A stretch of 64,000 nucleotides of DNA, taken from Emydura subglobosa (Eukaryota > Chordata > Testudines > Chelidae). The translations under genes were made by a program, and so were the position numbers. The notes under the pieces were generated by a model. That model was given only the letters and a program-made list of their open reading frames with translations. It ran no database searches and was not told the DNA's origin. The stretch spans positions 17,497,730 to 17,561,729 of the forward strand of contig ML680053.1 in the NCBI GenBank assembly GCA_007922225.1. Reading direction: 5' to 3'. This document shows positions 34,228-44,832 of this stretch, in pieces. Position 1 is the first letter of the stretch; each line of letters starts with the position of its first letter.

Positions 34228-34345
34228 CATCAAACTGGGATGTAGGCACCTAAACCCAAGATTTAGGTGCCTAAATACTATTGTGTATCTGGGCTGCAGA
34301 TGCCTAACTATGAATTAAGGGCCTAACTTTAGGCACTGTTTGTTT
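34228..34345. mobile_element. Fold-back element, TAGGCACCTAA family
   Basis: GATGTAGGCACCTAAACCC pairs with the adjacent GATTTAGGTGCCTAAAT, followed by a second pair (GCAGATGCCTAACTA, GGGCCTAACTTTAGGCA). A common small fold-back unit in reptile DNA. Confidence 0.6.
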
Positions 34346-36224
34346 GTTTATTTTAAGTCTTGGCCGGTGTGTTTATGTGAGTGATTCTAGGATCAGTGAA
34401 ACAGCCTTGAGATGATATGGCAAAGCTGTATGGTCTTTGCTTCTTGCTTCTATACTGTTTAAGCCTGACTTACAGCTGTAAAACCAGAAGTGCAGTGAAT
34501 CTGTTTATTCACATATTCATGAAACATATGATGCATAGGAATCATTCCGTTTTTCTGTAGGCATTAAAATGAGATGATACATAATTCTATCTAAATTTAT
34601 CTGCTTGGTAGTAGAAAATTCCTTGCCCCTGTCTAGACCAGGTACAGCAAATCAGAGAACTACTATTTAAATATGGAATAAAGTGTAGAATGACTTTTCA
34701 ATGAACTGGGGAAGTTACTTTTTGGGGGTCTGGGGGTGGGAATAAGATGTAGTTCACTGAGCTCTTGAATACTCGGATGCTGAAAAGCTCTTAGTGAAAA
34801 ATGCTAAACCAGTTTAGGATGCCATTGTTTGCAAAGACTAAATGTTTTTCCTAACTCTTAGTTACACCGAAGTATATACATATTTTCTCCACTCCTTTAT
34901 GAGACTGCCAGAATTTGGCATTCTAGCCTGCTTCAAAGCTTCCTCAGGAGGCTCATTCGAAGCTCCTGTGTTGCTCTTAAGAAAGGCTGGAGTGCTGAAA
35001 TGTTTGGCAGTTTCATGAAGATGATTGAATAACAAAACCCGTACAATAAAAAAAGGAGAGAAAAGGGAGAACAGAGCTGTTGTGCTCTTCGTTCTTTTTA
35101 TTAAAGTGGGAGGAGTGTGATAAGTTCTGCTCAAACTTCAGAGGAGCAGAGCCACTGGGTTATCTTTAACGGGACAGCACGGCTCCACACAGAGAAGTAT
35201 TGTTCTGAAAACAGTTCTTCAGCCATTAGAAAAGAAGTTTACTGCCGAGATTCCTGCGGTGCACTTAGACTTTGGACCAAACTAAAAACACAATCACTAA
35301 AGGCCCAATGAGAGTTGGGTGTGTATTATGTAAGGCAAAATATGGGAATAAGCAAATAAATATGTCGCCATGCTGGAACGTGCTTCTCGCAAGAGCTGAA
35401 ATGGGGGTTGAAAATGACTGCATTTGATTAAAACTTTACTGGGCAACTTCAGCACACTGGTCAGTGTGTGTTACATGCCCCCCCTGGGCTTGCGCCACAG
35501 ATGCAAGTCTGTCACCGCTGTCTGGGTGAGAGTGTTGTTCTTTAGCTCGAGCTGTAGAAATTCAGACTTTCTTCTGGGGAGGTCCCTGAGTCATTGGTGG
35601 CCAAGTTGGTGCCTGTCTCACTAACACGGTGAGGTGGGCACCAGAAATGCTACCCTTTTACTATTACTATTATACCTGATCAGTGTCACTCATGTAGAGT
35701 GACAGCCACACAAATTACCCCCAGCTGTTTCTCCCTCTCACATGCCAGCCAAAGTGTTGCTCATAAGCCAGATTGCTGCAATGAATGAAGTTTCCCCTAG
35801 AGTTCCTCCTCAGCCCCTCGGAGCTGCTCCTGGGGCTTCTGAGCAGGCAGATGACTTCCTCCTCTTTTCCTTCTCAGTACTTCCCTTCTCTTGTGTCTCT
35901 CAGAGCAGCATGGTGGAGAGAAGGCTTAGCAACCAGTATTGCTGCTTCCTAGCTGTGAGGAGAAGCACATTGCACCTCTAGGACGTGGTCCTGGTATGAA
36001 GGAGATAGGGCCAGAGAGATTACAAAGAAAAATTTGAAGGGGAGAAGTAGGAAGATAGACTGAACCGGATTGCTGTGGAGGAGAGTCAGTGGAAAAGTGG
36101 GGAAAGAATGCCAAATAGTAGGCAAAGAGCGAGGCATTGGTGAATAAAAGAGGAAAGAGATTGGGACTAGGAGGCAGAGAAAACACATGGGTGACAAATG
36201 GGAGACGGAGGGTCTTGTGACTAG
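34346..36224. other. No recognisable gene
   Basis: Mixed composition with overlapping short frames on opposite strands. 34862-35134 (minus) and 35742-35981 (plus) show no domain. No firm repeat. Confidence 0.4.
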
Positions 36225-36350
36225 TGTTCAGGGCCAAGAATAAGGACTCTTGGGTTCCTTTCCCAGCTATAACTCACTATGTGATCTTGGAAAAGTCCTG
36301 CATGCCCTTCTTCTTTCCCCGTCTATAACATGAGGATTATACTGGCCTAC
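36225..36350 (+). mobile_element. MIR-like SINE body
   Basis: GGACTCTTGGGTTCCTTTCC, CTCACTATGTGATCTTGGAAA, TTCCCCGTCTATAACATGAGG and ATTATACTGGCCTACCTC follow the MIR order. Diverged. Confidence 0.7.
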
Positions 36351-36896
36351 CTCAAGCAACATAGGTGAAAGTCACATGACAAAGAGGCAAATTGAGGGGG
36401 TACAGGAAGGCAAGGAGGGTCAGGGCCAAAAGGTAAGACTGAACAAGCCATCGCAGGCATATTTTACCTGAGCTCAAGATGGGATATAAGTAAGATATTC
36501 AGCTACTGTATCTCTTTTTTATCCCAGTGATTTCTCTTAATATCTTTTACTTGGACTCTTGCATTTTTGCTTAAATCTTGCCCATCTCTTTTGTGACAAC
36601 ATCTTCTATTGAAATCTGACAATATTTTTTTTTTCATGTTATACCAAAATTTAACGTTAAAACCCACCATTCTTTAGCTGACAAGTGCTTCTTCTCAACG
36701 TCCCTCAGCTAAACATCTCAGCCAATAGTATTTTGTTTGGGCAAGAGAAGAATCCTCCAGCACAATTTCATGTCCTCCTCCATCTTTCTTTATTATTATT
36801 ATTTAACATGGACACTACAATAGAATGCAAAGGCCACAACCAGTTTGGAATCCCTCATGTTAGGTACCCTCCAAACAAATAGTTAATGATGGAGCC
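36351..36896. other. No recognisable gene
   Basis: Contains a short (ATT)n at 36791-36806. Nothing else supported. Confidence 0.4.
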
Positions 36897-37010
36897 CAGC
36901 TTAATTACTGTGATACCCAGAGGCCCTAAATTGATTGTGGTCCCATTGTGTGAGGCACTGTAGACACATAGTAAGAGTCTTTGCTCCGGAGAGTTTACAG
37001 TCTAAGTTGA
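36897..37010 (-). mobile_element. TAA-tailed L2-like retroposon tail, antisense
   Basis: Minus strand reads TTAGACTGTAAACTCTCC, then GTGCCTCACACAATGGGACC and a GGGCCTCTGGGTATCACAGTAATTA end. The block order is that of 21925-22022. The (TAA)n tail has been lost. Confidence 0.65.
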
Positions 37011-37178
37011 GACAACTCATAATAAATGGGTGTAACAAACACAGGATGATGAGTGGGAGAATGGAGAAGAGTGATAGAAATACTATTTCAATTTCCTTCT
37101 TTGTGGTTTTACCAATGTCCATATCTTTAGGCCCTAGACCTGTAGAATACAGCTGCTGTGCACTTTTCCAAGACTGAT

Positions 37179-37322
37179 GTTTTTTTAAAGGGTAGATGAT
37201 AGCTCAAACAGGCATTATGGACTTGATGCAGAAATTATTGGGTGAAATTTTTTGCCCTGCATTTTGCAGAAGGTAAGACTAGGTGATCATAATGATCCCT
37301 TTGGCCTTAAAAATCTATCAGT
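37179..37322 (+). mobile_element. CR1-clade LINE 3' end, GGCCTTAAAAATCTATCA type
   Basis: AGCTCAAACAGGCATTATGG, CAGAAATTATTGGGTGAAAT, AGACTAGGTGATCATAATGA and TTTGGCCTTAAAAATCTATC give the 3' UTR order of the CR1 subfamily that also appears antisense at 51463 and sense at 62418. Strongly 5'-truncated. Confidence 0.75.
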
Positions 37323-37324
37323 CA

Positions 37325-37790
37325 AGTGTACAGAGAAGCCCACCTTGCATCAGTCCATCCTTGAATTAACTCCTCAAGATCCTCATGCACTTCAGAATCT
37401 AGTTCAAAATTGCTGTCTATGATTTTAAAAGCTTCCATGGACTTGTTCCAGCCAACCTTTCAGAATTGCCGTGCACTGCTCACTCCAGGAGTCTAACACC
37501 TCCCCCTCCTGACCTTGTACACAAACTCAACACTGTGTATGGCAAGAGATGTCTCCTGTAGAGTGCCTGACATCTGGAACAGCATTCCCACCCCTCTCTG
37601 TCCCAACAGCTTTCATCTGTATTCAAATCTTATCTGGAAATTTCTCTCTTTTCCCCACCTTATCTTTTTCTCGCCGTTCACTGATTTTCCATGTTTAACT
37701 GCATGGTTTTGCCCTGTAAAATGTTCTGGGGTACAGCATGTATGGAAGACACTAGATAAAATTGTGTTTTCGAGGCAATTTGCCAGTCTG
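37325..37790 (+). mobile_element. L2-like LINE, C-terminal ORF2 fragment and tail
   Basis: In the frame at 37515-37700, SCRVPDIWNSIPTPLCPNSFHLYSNLIWKFLSF matches the terminal FS-AAPRLWNSLP-...FKS-LKTHLF block of L2 ORF2. Upstream, KLLSMILKASMDLFQPTF matches the KALHGLAP-Y block in broken frames. The element ends near a GGAAGACACTAGATAAAAT tail, the position of the AGGCGCTATATAAA-type L2 end. Confidence 0.68.
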
Positions 37791-38249
37791 CTCTGAGGGG
37801 AACTGGGAAGGTTGGTAATAGGAAAAGCTCCCAGTCTTTTTTAAGGCAATGCCTCTCTTCAGATGCTATGGCTATTTAAGAGCTGATCTTGGATTAGCAA
37901 CAGCAGCAACAAAAATCACTGGAGCGAAGAAAGACTGATCTCTCTATCTCTCTGAGTAAATATTTCACAGTGATCACAGGCATATCTTACCCCCTTGTTT
38001 AGGGGCCCAACTCTGCAAGGTGCCCAGCCATTTCTGTGAGACGCTGAACATCTTCAACTCTTGCTGACATTTCTGTGTCCCCCACCACCACTAAACGAAA
38101 TTTAATGGGATGAATGCTGAAAGCCTTACTCGTTATTATAGGTACTGGGAGCTGAAGATTCTCAGTATCTTGCAAGATCACAAATGCGTATAAATATTCC
38201 AGATTTGAGTTTAAGTCTTGGGGAAGTTTTCCTCCAGGATTATACCAGC
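37791..38249. other. No recognisable feature
   Basis: Nothing supported. Confidence 0.4.
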
Positions 38250-38314
38250 AAGCCAGATTCTCAACTGGTGAAGTCAATGGAGCTACATCAGTTTACACTA
38301 GCGGAGGATCTGAC
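38250..38314. mobile_element. Fold-back element, GTTTACACTAGC family
   Basis: AGCCAGATTCTCAACTGGTG pairs with the right arm CAGTTTACACTAGCGGAGGATCTGAC around GAAGTCAATGGAGC. About 65 bp. Confidence 0.55.
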
Positions 38315-38850
38315 CACTACTTAAATCCTAGTACAGGCTACTTTGGCATAAATAACAGTGAAAGGAGCAGGTTAACTCTTGCATAGCTAAGATGACTTTT
38401 CTAGACTTGATGTTCTGTGACTTGGCCACTCCATTACTTTCTGAATGTTTTCTTCCCACTAATTTCTCTGTAAATTAACCAAGAATCATTTAAAATGGAA
38501 GTTTTCCTCCCTTCAAGCTGTTAAAGAGCAATATGGAAATACAACGTTAGAATTTTCACACTGCCATGGATGCTTTGAATTTTCATTAAAAAGTTGATGT
38601 TCTCAATGCCTCCAGCCAAAATTCTAAACAACATTAAAGCAGCACCATTGCTATAGGAAAAGCTGCCTCTGTATTTCCCTTATATATTTGATTTCCAGGA
38701 TTTCATCAATTTGCTGTAAATATGTACTTTGAGATGAAACTTGGTATATTGTTGTAAAGTTTTAGCCTGGGATTGGTTATCTAAAATGGTGAGAATAGTC
38801 AGGTTTACGTTCAAGAAAGATGTGTTATTCTTCCAGGATGAGGACTCTCA
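38315..38850. other. No recognisable feature
   Basis: AT-rich; nothing supported. Confidence 0.4.
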
Positions 38851-38934
38851 TGTTGGGGTTGGTCCTGCTCTGAGTGGGGGGTTGGACTAGATGACCTCCT
38901 GAGGTCCCTTCCAACCCATATCTTCTATGATTCT
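38851..38934 (+). mobile_element. CR1 LINE 3' terminus, very short copy
   Basis: TGTTGGGGTTGGTCCTGCTC, GGGGGTTGGACTAGATGACC, CTGAGGTCCCTTCCAACCC and CTTCTATGATTCT are the last 84 bp of the CR1 subfamily seen at 3030 and 12617. An extreme 5' truncation. Confidence 0.9.
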
Positions 38935-39166
38935 CTCAAGCCCTACAGAACTTCTTTCCCACTTCCACCCATGCCTCCCAAAGACAAATCATGAAACAAG
39001 ACAAACCTGGGCAAAGGGGCAACAGTGCATTTACCTTTATGTCTTTGTGACAAGCCACAATTTCCCCCATTGTTCCTTCTTCGCACAAGTGCTACTTGTC
39101 CTAATAGCTAAGGCAAAATTGGGACTGCAGGATGAGTGATTCCCATACACAGGTCTACATGGCAGC

Positions 39167-39240
39167 AATGTCTTGCAATCAAAAGGGCAAATCATCTCTC
39201 ACTAATGTCTTGAAATTAAAGAGGCAGATCATCTCTTGTT
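39167..39240. repeat. Two-copy tandem repeat, 37-bp period
   Basis: AATGTCTTGCAATCAAAAGG... (39167) is followed by AATGTCTTGAAATTAAAGAG... (39204), sharing ATCATCTCT near the end of each unit. The two units differ at roughly one position in four or five. Confidence 0.7.
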
Positions 39241-39469
39241 AATGAATCCTCCTCACTGGCAGAGCTGCACCACAAAAATTAGATTTTGCCTCCCCCCCAC
39301 CAAAGAAGAAAGACCAGACAAACTGAACAGTGGTGCATCATTGAGCTGTGTCTCCTCCCTGTTCCACCAGTCTCACCATACTTCCCTGTGCATGGTTGTG
39401 CAGAAAGCTGCCCTTCTGACAGTCTGTACCCTTCCGTTCACTCTTTTTACCAGATTATGATAAATTTTG

Positions 39470-40610
39470 CACAAAGTATGCCTTGTGAGGAATCATTTGA
39501 AAACTCACAATCTGCTGAACATTATTGTCCCGGTAAAATGTGTGTGGCATCATTGTATGTGATGTTATAAAATTCTACTGTATAAGACATGTTCCATAGC
39601 TAGGGAAACAGCTCCAAACTAGTTTTCAAGAAACAGAAGTCTAGTCAGCACCTCTGCCAGGTGTCAGTATAATCAAATGGACTATCACCTGATAAAGTGA
39701 CCTTCTTTGGTAGGAAAAAGGGTGTGAGTGAGAAATGTATATGTTGACAAAGAAACAGATGGAAATTCCCATCTCCCAGACTTGCTGTCTCCTGAAACCC
39801 AGCTGGAAATTATTATCAAACAGGAGGTAAAGATATAAAAATGAGGAACAGAGGACACAAATTGCCTCTTCCTTCATCTTTACTCATGGCATCGATGACT
39901 CTTGAAAGAAAAAAGAAGCATCATTGAACTAGAGAGTGATTCTGGCTGAAAGATTCAGCCAGTATGACTGCTAGAACATGTGGTGAGAGAGATCTTTTGC
40001 TTTAAATTGATTTTAGCTTCTTAAGTTAGCTATTAGTTGCAGGTAACCAAAGTCTGTAACCATGTAGCTTTTATTTTCATGTAACCAAATTCTGACTTTT
40101 ATGTCTCATTACTTGTAATCAGTTAAAATGTATCCTTCTCTAGTTAATAAACTTGTTTTATTGTTTTATCTAAGCCAGTGTGTTTGGACTGAAGTATTTG
40201 GGGAACTCCATTTGAAATAAGGCTTGTGCATATCATTTTCTATTAATGAAACAATGCATATTTCTGGAGGAAAGTCTGGGACTAGGAATTTTGCTGGTGT
40301 CGCTCTGCAGTGTAATTCAAGCATGGCAGGCTGGCTGGCTGAAGCACTCTTGCAGTATAGCTGGGGGTAATTTACAGGCTGAAGGCTATTTGTGAACAGG
40401 TCAGGAGTGGTTGCTTTCACAGCGAAGCAGTGTAAAAGGCACCCAGGTTGGAGAACTGAGGAAATTGTACCCTGGGTAATGTGACATCCATAGTCTATAA
40501 TCTTTGCCTCACAGGAAGTATACAGATACTGGCATGTGGTAACTGTAGCCTGGATCCTGCCCAGCGTAGAACTCGGAACCAGCATCTGAGTCCATGCAGG
40601 CAGATTCCTT
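39470..40610 (+). mobile_element. LTR-like turtle repeat, sense copy
   Basis: About 1.1 kb. Block order: TGCCTTGTGAGGAATCATTTG, CTCACAATCTGCTGAACATT, later AATCAGTTAAAATG, AGTTAATAAACTTG (poly(A)-signal-like, 40141-40155), TTTTATCTAAGCCAGTGTG, GAACTCCATTTGAAATAAGG, GTGCATATCATTTTCTATTAATG, then TTTGCTGGTGTCGCTCTGCAG and GGGGTAATTTACAGGCTGA. I recognise this as a widespread turtle repeat, probably LTR-retroelement derived. The antisense open frame 40166-40633 (155 codons) lies wholly inside it and is accidental. Confidence 0.55.
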
Positions 40611-40639
40611 TGCAGGGATGAGGCCTGTGCCATTATGAA

Positions 40640-41035
40640 ATCTTTGAGCCATTAAAAAATGAATGTAGTGAGTGCAAACAAAAGAGAGTAGAGCTTCCAG
40701 GTATGGTGTAAGTAGAGTAAATGTTGGGCAAGTTTACTCTGCACATGTCATTCATAAAGTGTAACATTGTTCCCCAAATGGTGAGCTACAAAATAGTCCT
40801 CCACTATGTAGGAACTTAATATAAAATCTCTCCTTTTTTTTTTAAAAGTGATAATCAGTAACAAAACCAGACACCTGAATTTAAGTCAAGCTGCATTTAG
40901 TTGAAAGCAAAAAGACATCTTAAATTTAAAAACATCTTTTTTTTTTGGTTTTTTTACACATGAAAACTGTTGCCAGCGGTGTTACTGGTGTTGGTGCTTT
41001 TCAGTGTAGGCTGCGTGCATGTGTCCTTGTGTAGG
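40640..41035. other. No recognisable gene
   Basis: A/T-rich with homopolymers (T near 40834-40843 and 40938-40947). Nothing supported. Confidence 0.4.
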
Positions 41036-41326
41036 TGCTGTCTTAGTTCTGCCGATAGCTGAGACAGCGCTCATGATCGAATGAATCGACACAACCGCGG
41101 ATTAGCTGAGCAATGGAGGCTCCCGGGCCAGGTTTTATTGCATGCGGCACAATGAGAAGCGAGCTACCGAGTATCTACAGGTCTACTTCACATATACGTG
41201 CGGCGTTACAATGGATGTGGCCCAACAGTGGGACTTTCTGTTATCCCCTAGGCCGGACGAAGTCATTCCCTCTGACACCCTCCTTTATACACTGTCACAG
41301 ACCATTTCGTTCTGCCCCCTTCGACA
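41036..41326 (-). mobile_element. Candidate solo LTR, CpG-rich
   Basis: On the minus strand it starts TGTCGAAGG (41326), has a TATA box GTATAAAGGA (about 41282-41292), then AATAAAACC (41129-41137) about 150 bp later, and ends ...AAGACAGCA (41036), so it has TG...CA ends. The direct repeat TAGG flanks both sides (41032-41035 and 41327-41330). CpG density is far above the surroundings, which suggests a young insertion. U3 would be only about 35-45 bp, short for a retroviral LTR. No internal gag/pol sequence is present, so it would be a solo LTR. Confidence 0.45.
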
Positions 41327-41330
41327 TAGG

Positions 41331-42512
41331 TAGTTGCCACCCTCTTGACGTAGTCTAATACCACCCTTTACCGTAAATTGAACAATCTGGGCAAAACAAC
41401 TCAATTTATCAACTTATTAGACATTTCTATTCATCAAAATGTCATTTCAGGGAGTCCATTATCTCTTTGGTATTAGGATGTCTTGGTGCCTTTTGCACCT
41501 GCTGTGTATTTTTAGTAATATTTTGATATTAATAATATTTTGGAAACGTGTATGCTTGCAGTAGCAGCATTTTCTCTGTGCCAGTTTCGGTTAGGTCATA
41601 CGTTCACAGGTTGGTTTCTGTTAACTTGACATTTTCCACTTAGGCCTTAAGCCTTAGCCTGTTCTGCTAGGTTGCAGGCCTTAAGCGCTGACTTCTTACT
41701 ATAAAAACAACTGAGCCAAATTTTAGCTTTGAAAAAGTCAGAGTTTTAAGTTAGTGATAGAGTGGGTTTCTTAAAACTGTCTGCTCATCTGTCCACTCCA
41801 GATCTTTAAACAGCAAATGTCATGTTGATGGAAATGGGTATGTTTGTCATCCATTGCAGAATGATGCCTACTGTGACCATAAAGCCAAACTTCACTACCT
41901 TGATAAATAGTTCATCATTTGGCTGCTCTGCAATGAGACATTCTGGAGCCCTTAAAATATTAAGCTATAGAAAAACTACTTTGCAAATGATCATTTGTCT
42001 TTCTATTTTTAATTTCCAAGTGAAATCACCTCTCAATTTAAAAAATAATGAGCATGAAACTGGCTATTTAACTAATATCTCACTTTTTTTCTTGGCTAAG
42101 CAAAGTTAACTGTTATACTGCTATACACATTTTTTTAAATGTATCCATTCTGCTATAATATACTCCTCATGAGGACCAGCTCCTGGGATTGAGGTAAATT
42201 GCATTATATAGCAAGGTGTACACCATGAAGGGATGGTCAATGATAACAGTTTTGGTTATCTGAATTCTCATGAATTCTACTGCTGCCATTTTTAATGCAA
42301 AGCACACAACAGTAGTCGAATTAGAAATATTAAGGTGCAGATGTTTCTATAATTTAAGTATCAGTAAAACATTTGGATTTGTGTATTCCTTTCCAAAATA
42401 TCCAGTGTGTCATTTAACAATGGTGAGTCAGAAAGCAGAATCTATCACACACGGCAACAAGCAATGCTAGAAACAATACATATCATGTGTCTAGTAGCTA
42501 TTTTATAGACTT
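41331..42512. other. No recognisable gene
   Basis: AT-rich. The plus frame 41822-42109 has no recognised domain. Confidence 0.4.
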
Positions 42513-42600
42513 TGGGCCAGATATTCAACTGGCCTAAATTGACCTAGTTCCATTGAAGTAAATAGAGCTAGGTCAATTTACACCCATTGAAAATCAAGCT
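42513..42600. mobile_element. Fold-back element, clean hairpin
   Basis: AAATTGACCTAG (42536-42547) is the exact reverse complement of CTAGGTCAATTT (42569-42580). Outer arms GGGCCAGATATTCAACTGG and CCATTGAAAATCAAGCT pair imperfectly around a TTCCATTGAAGTAAATAG loop. Same class as 38250 and 50408, best preserved here. Confidence 0.7.
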
Positions 42601-43250
42601 GTAGATCACGCAGACACACACAACACTGTACTAGGATGATTTTGTGCCAAAAAGCTTTTCTATTCCACTTTCTCACGCAACCTTTCTCAGCTCCTGAAGG
42701 CTATAAATATCCTTTAGTTCACTTTCCACAAATCCAGCTAGCTGGAAGGAAAAGTTATCTACGCCCTAGATAAAAATCCATAATAGAGATAAAGACATTT
42801 AAACAGGACAAGGGATATGTATAACCAATATGAAAGCAATTGCTCTTAGCAAGAGCAGCTCTCTCCAACATGGACCCAATAAGCAATAGAAACGTGGGGA
42901 AAACAACCAGAGGCAAAACTTCCCATAGTTTTTTTTCATGCTGTCTGCCTTTCAAGGGCCATCTGAGGCATAAATCAGGGTGCCATATTTGGAATAACCA
43001 TCACTGAATTGGTGGTTTGCATGCAGTAATCAATTATGAGAGCTGCTGTGAGCAGAGGGGCACATTGTAACCTTCTGAAGGGCTGCACCTTTAACTCAAA
43101 TGTTAGTGGCTCTCTGTTGTGGGATGAGTGGCAGATTGGATTTTTATGGCTCTGGGGATATGGCCCTATCTGGGGCATAGGTTTCCAGCTGTGCACGTCT
43201 GACAATATTGTATAATATGCTCTTTAGCCATACACCCATGATGCCATCCT
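42601..43250. other. No recognisable gene
   Basis: No repeat recognised. The minus frames 42755-42955 and 42975-43205 have no domain. Confidence 0.4.
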
Positions 43251-43880
43251 ATAAGAACATAGGAATGGCCATAGTGGGTCAGACCAGTGGCCCATCTAGC
43301 CCAGTATCCTGTCTTCTGACGGTGGCCAATGCCAGGTGCTTCAGAGGGAATAAACAGTACAGATAATTAACAAGTGGTCCATCCCCTGTTGCCCATTCCC
43401 AGCTTCTGGCAAACCGAGACTTCAGGGATACTTCAGAGCAAGGTTTTGCATTCCTGCCCATCCTGGCTAATAGCCATTGATGGACCTATCCTCCATGAAC
43501 TTAGCTAGTTCTTTTTTTGAATCATGTTATAGTCTTGGCATTCACAACATCCTCTTGCAAAGAGTTCCACAGCTTGACTGTGCATTGTGTGAAGAAATAC
43601 TTCCTTTTCATTCATTTTAAACCTGCTGTCTATTAATTTCATTTGATAACTCCTAGTTCTTGTGTTATGAGAAGGAATAAATAACACTTCCTTATTTACT
43701 TTTTGCACACCAGCCTTCATTTTATAGATCTCTATCATACCCACCGCCTTAGTTGTGTCTTTTCTAAGATGAAAAGTCCCAGTTCTATTCATGTCTACTC
43801 ATATTATGCTCATGTGGTTCCTCAGACATCCTCCATACCCCTAATCATTTTTGTTGTATTTTTCTGTGCCTTTTTCAATT

Positions 43881-43917
<37 letters not shown>

Positions 43918-44005
43918 TTTTTTTTAGAAGGGGCAACCAGATACGCACACAGACCTGAGGATGTGGGTGTACCAGGGATTTATACAGAGGCAGTTTAACC
44001 AACAT
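43251..44005 (-). mobile_element. CR1/L3-like LINE 3' part, antisense
   Basis: The plus strand begins ATAAGAACATAGGAATGGCC, then GGGTCAGACCAGTGGCCCAT and CCAGTATCCTGTCTTCTGAC: the reverse complement of the 3' terminus of this LINE. The ORF2 C-terminus follows on the minus strand: HNTRTRSYQMKLIDSRFKMNEKEVFLHTMHSQAVELFA matches the SRFK-N-RKCFF-TMNSQAVELC-type block of the copy at 16030-18772. Beyond the microsatellite it continues with GGGGCAACCAGATACGCAC and GGGATTTATACAGAGGCAG. Confidence 0.87.
43883..43925. repeat. (TA)15 followed by A and T12, inside a LINE
   Basis: TA run at 43883-43912 and T run at 43914-43925. LINE sequence continues on both sides, so this is an internal expansion of an AT-rich LINE segment. 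The YIYIYI frames across it are artefacts. Confidence 0.93.
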
Positions 44006-44589
44006 CTGAACATATACATGACCAGGAAATGAACTAAACAAAATATCCAATACTAACAGTATTCGTATACCTGAGCCACCTGCACTGCAACATTTTTTTT
44101 GCAGCAGGAGATGTAATGTTTTCAGGTTTGACTTTCATTTCACTAGGAGGCATGCTACAGACCAATCAGCTGGCCTGTCACATTGATTACTGGCCCCTGA
44201 TCCTCTTTTAATGCAATCTATCCTACCTGTCCTGCCACGAGGCTTCAGTGTGGGCTTCAGGGATACCCCTCTGTGGCACAATTTCTGACCTTACTACCTT
44301 TTGTTCTGAGGTGGCAAGTTGCTGTTGGCCTGTACTAACAATGGCAAATTGCAGCTTCCCCATGCTGGCTCAGCTGAGCTTGTTGAGGTATTGGGAGGCC
44401 CTGCCAAGATTCCCCCGATTGCTCACCCCTGCCTGCTTATTCCCCTACCACCTACTTTGGGTAGGAATAGCTAACAAGCAATGAATGCTTCCTCTTGCAT
44501 GCCTGAACCCACTTACATCCCTGCACAGGTGTGTGGAGTATAGGCCAAGTCCCCATCTAGCCCTATGTTGTGTGAGTCAGATACGGAGA
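44006..44589. other. No recognisable gene
   Basis: Mixed composition; the plus frame 44248-44484 has no domain. No repeat recognised. Confidence 0.4.
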
Positions 44590-44832
44590 GGTGTGTGAGT
44601 TAGCAATTCCAACATCTGAGGAGCAATCTCTGTTCTGTCACCAATTCCCTATGTGAGCTTGTGCAAATTCCTTTACCTATCTGTGCCTTAGTTTATCCAT
44701 TTTGTGGAATGAAACTAATGGAATTTACCTACCTACCCGGTGCAGGGGCGGTGAGAATGAATCAGAATCTGAACAGTACTGTGAAGATGTAAAGTGCTAT
44801 AAAATGGTAAGTGATATTATTACATTCTTAGT
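44590..44832 (+). mobile_element. MIR-like SINE
   Basis: CTGTTCTGTCACCAATTCCC, ATGTGAGCTTGTGCAAATTC, CTGTGCCTTAGTTTATCCAT, then TGAAGATGTAAAGTGCTATA and GTAAGTGATATTATTA give the MIR order from mid-head to tail, with a small insertion near 44732-44755. Confidence 0.72.

Noticed and set aside
40166..40633. 155-codon open frame on the minus strand, the longest in the window
   Set aside because: It lies antisense inside the LTR-like repeat 39470-40610 and has no motif; a by-product of the repeat.
43703..44050. Tyr-Ile repeat proteins
   Set aside because: Translation of the (TA)n microsatellite.
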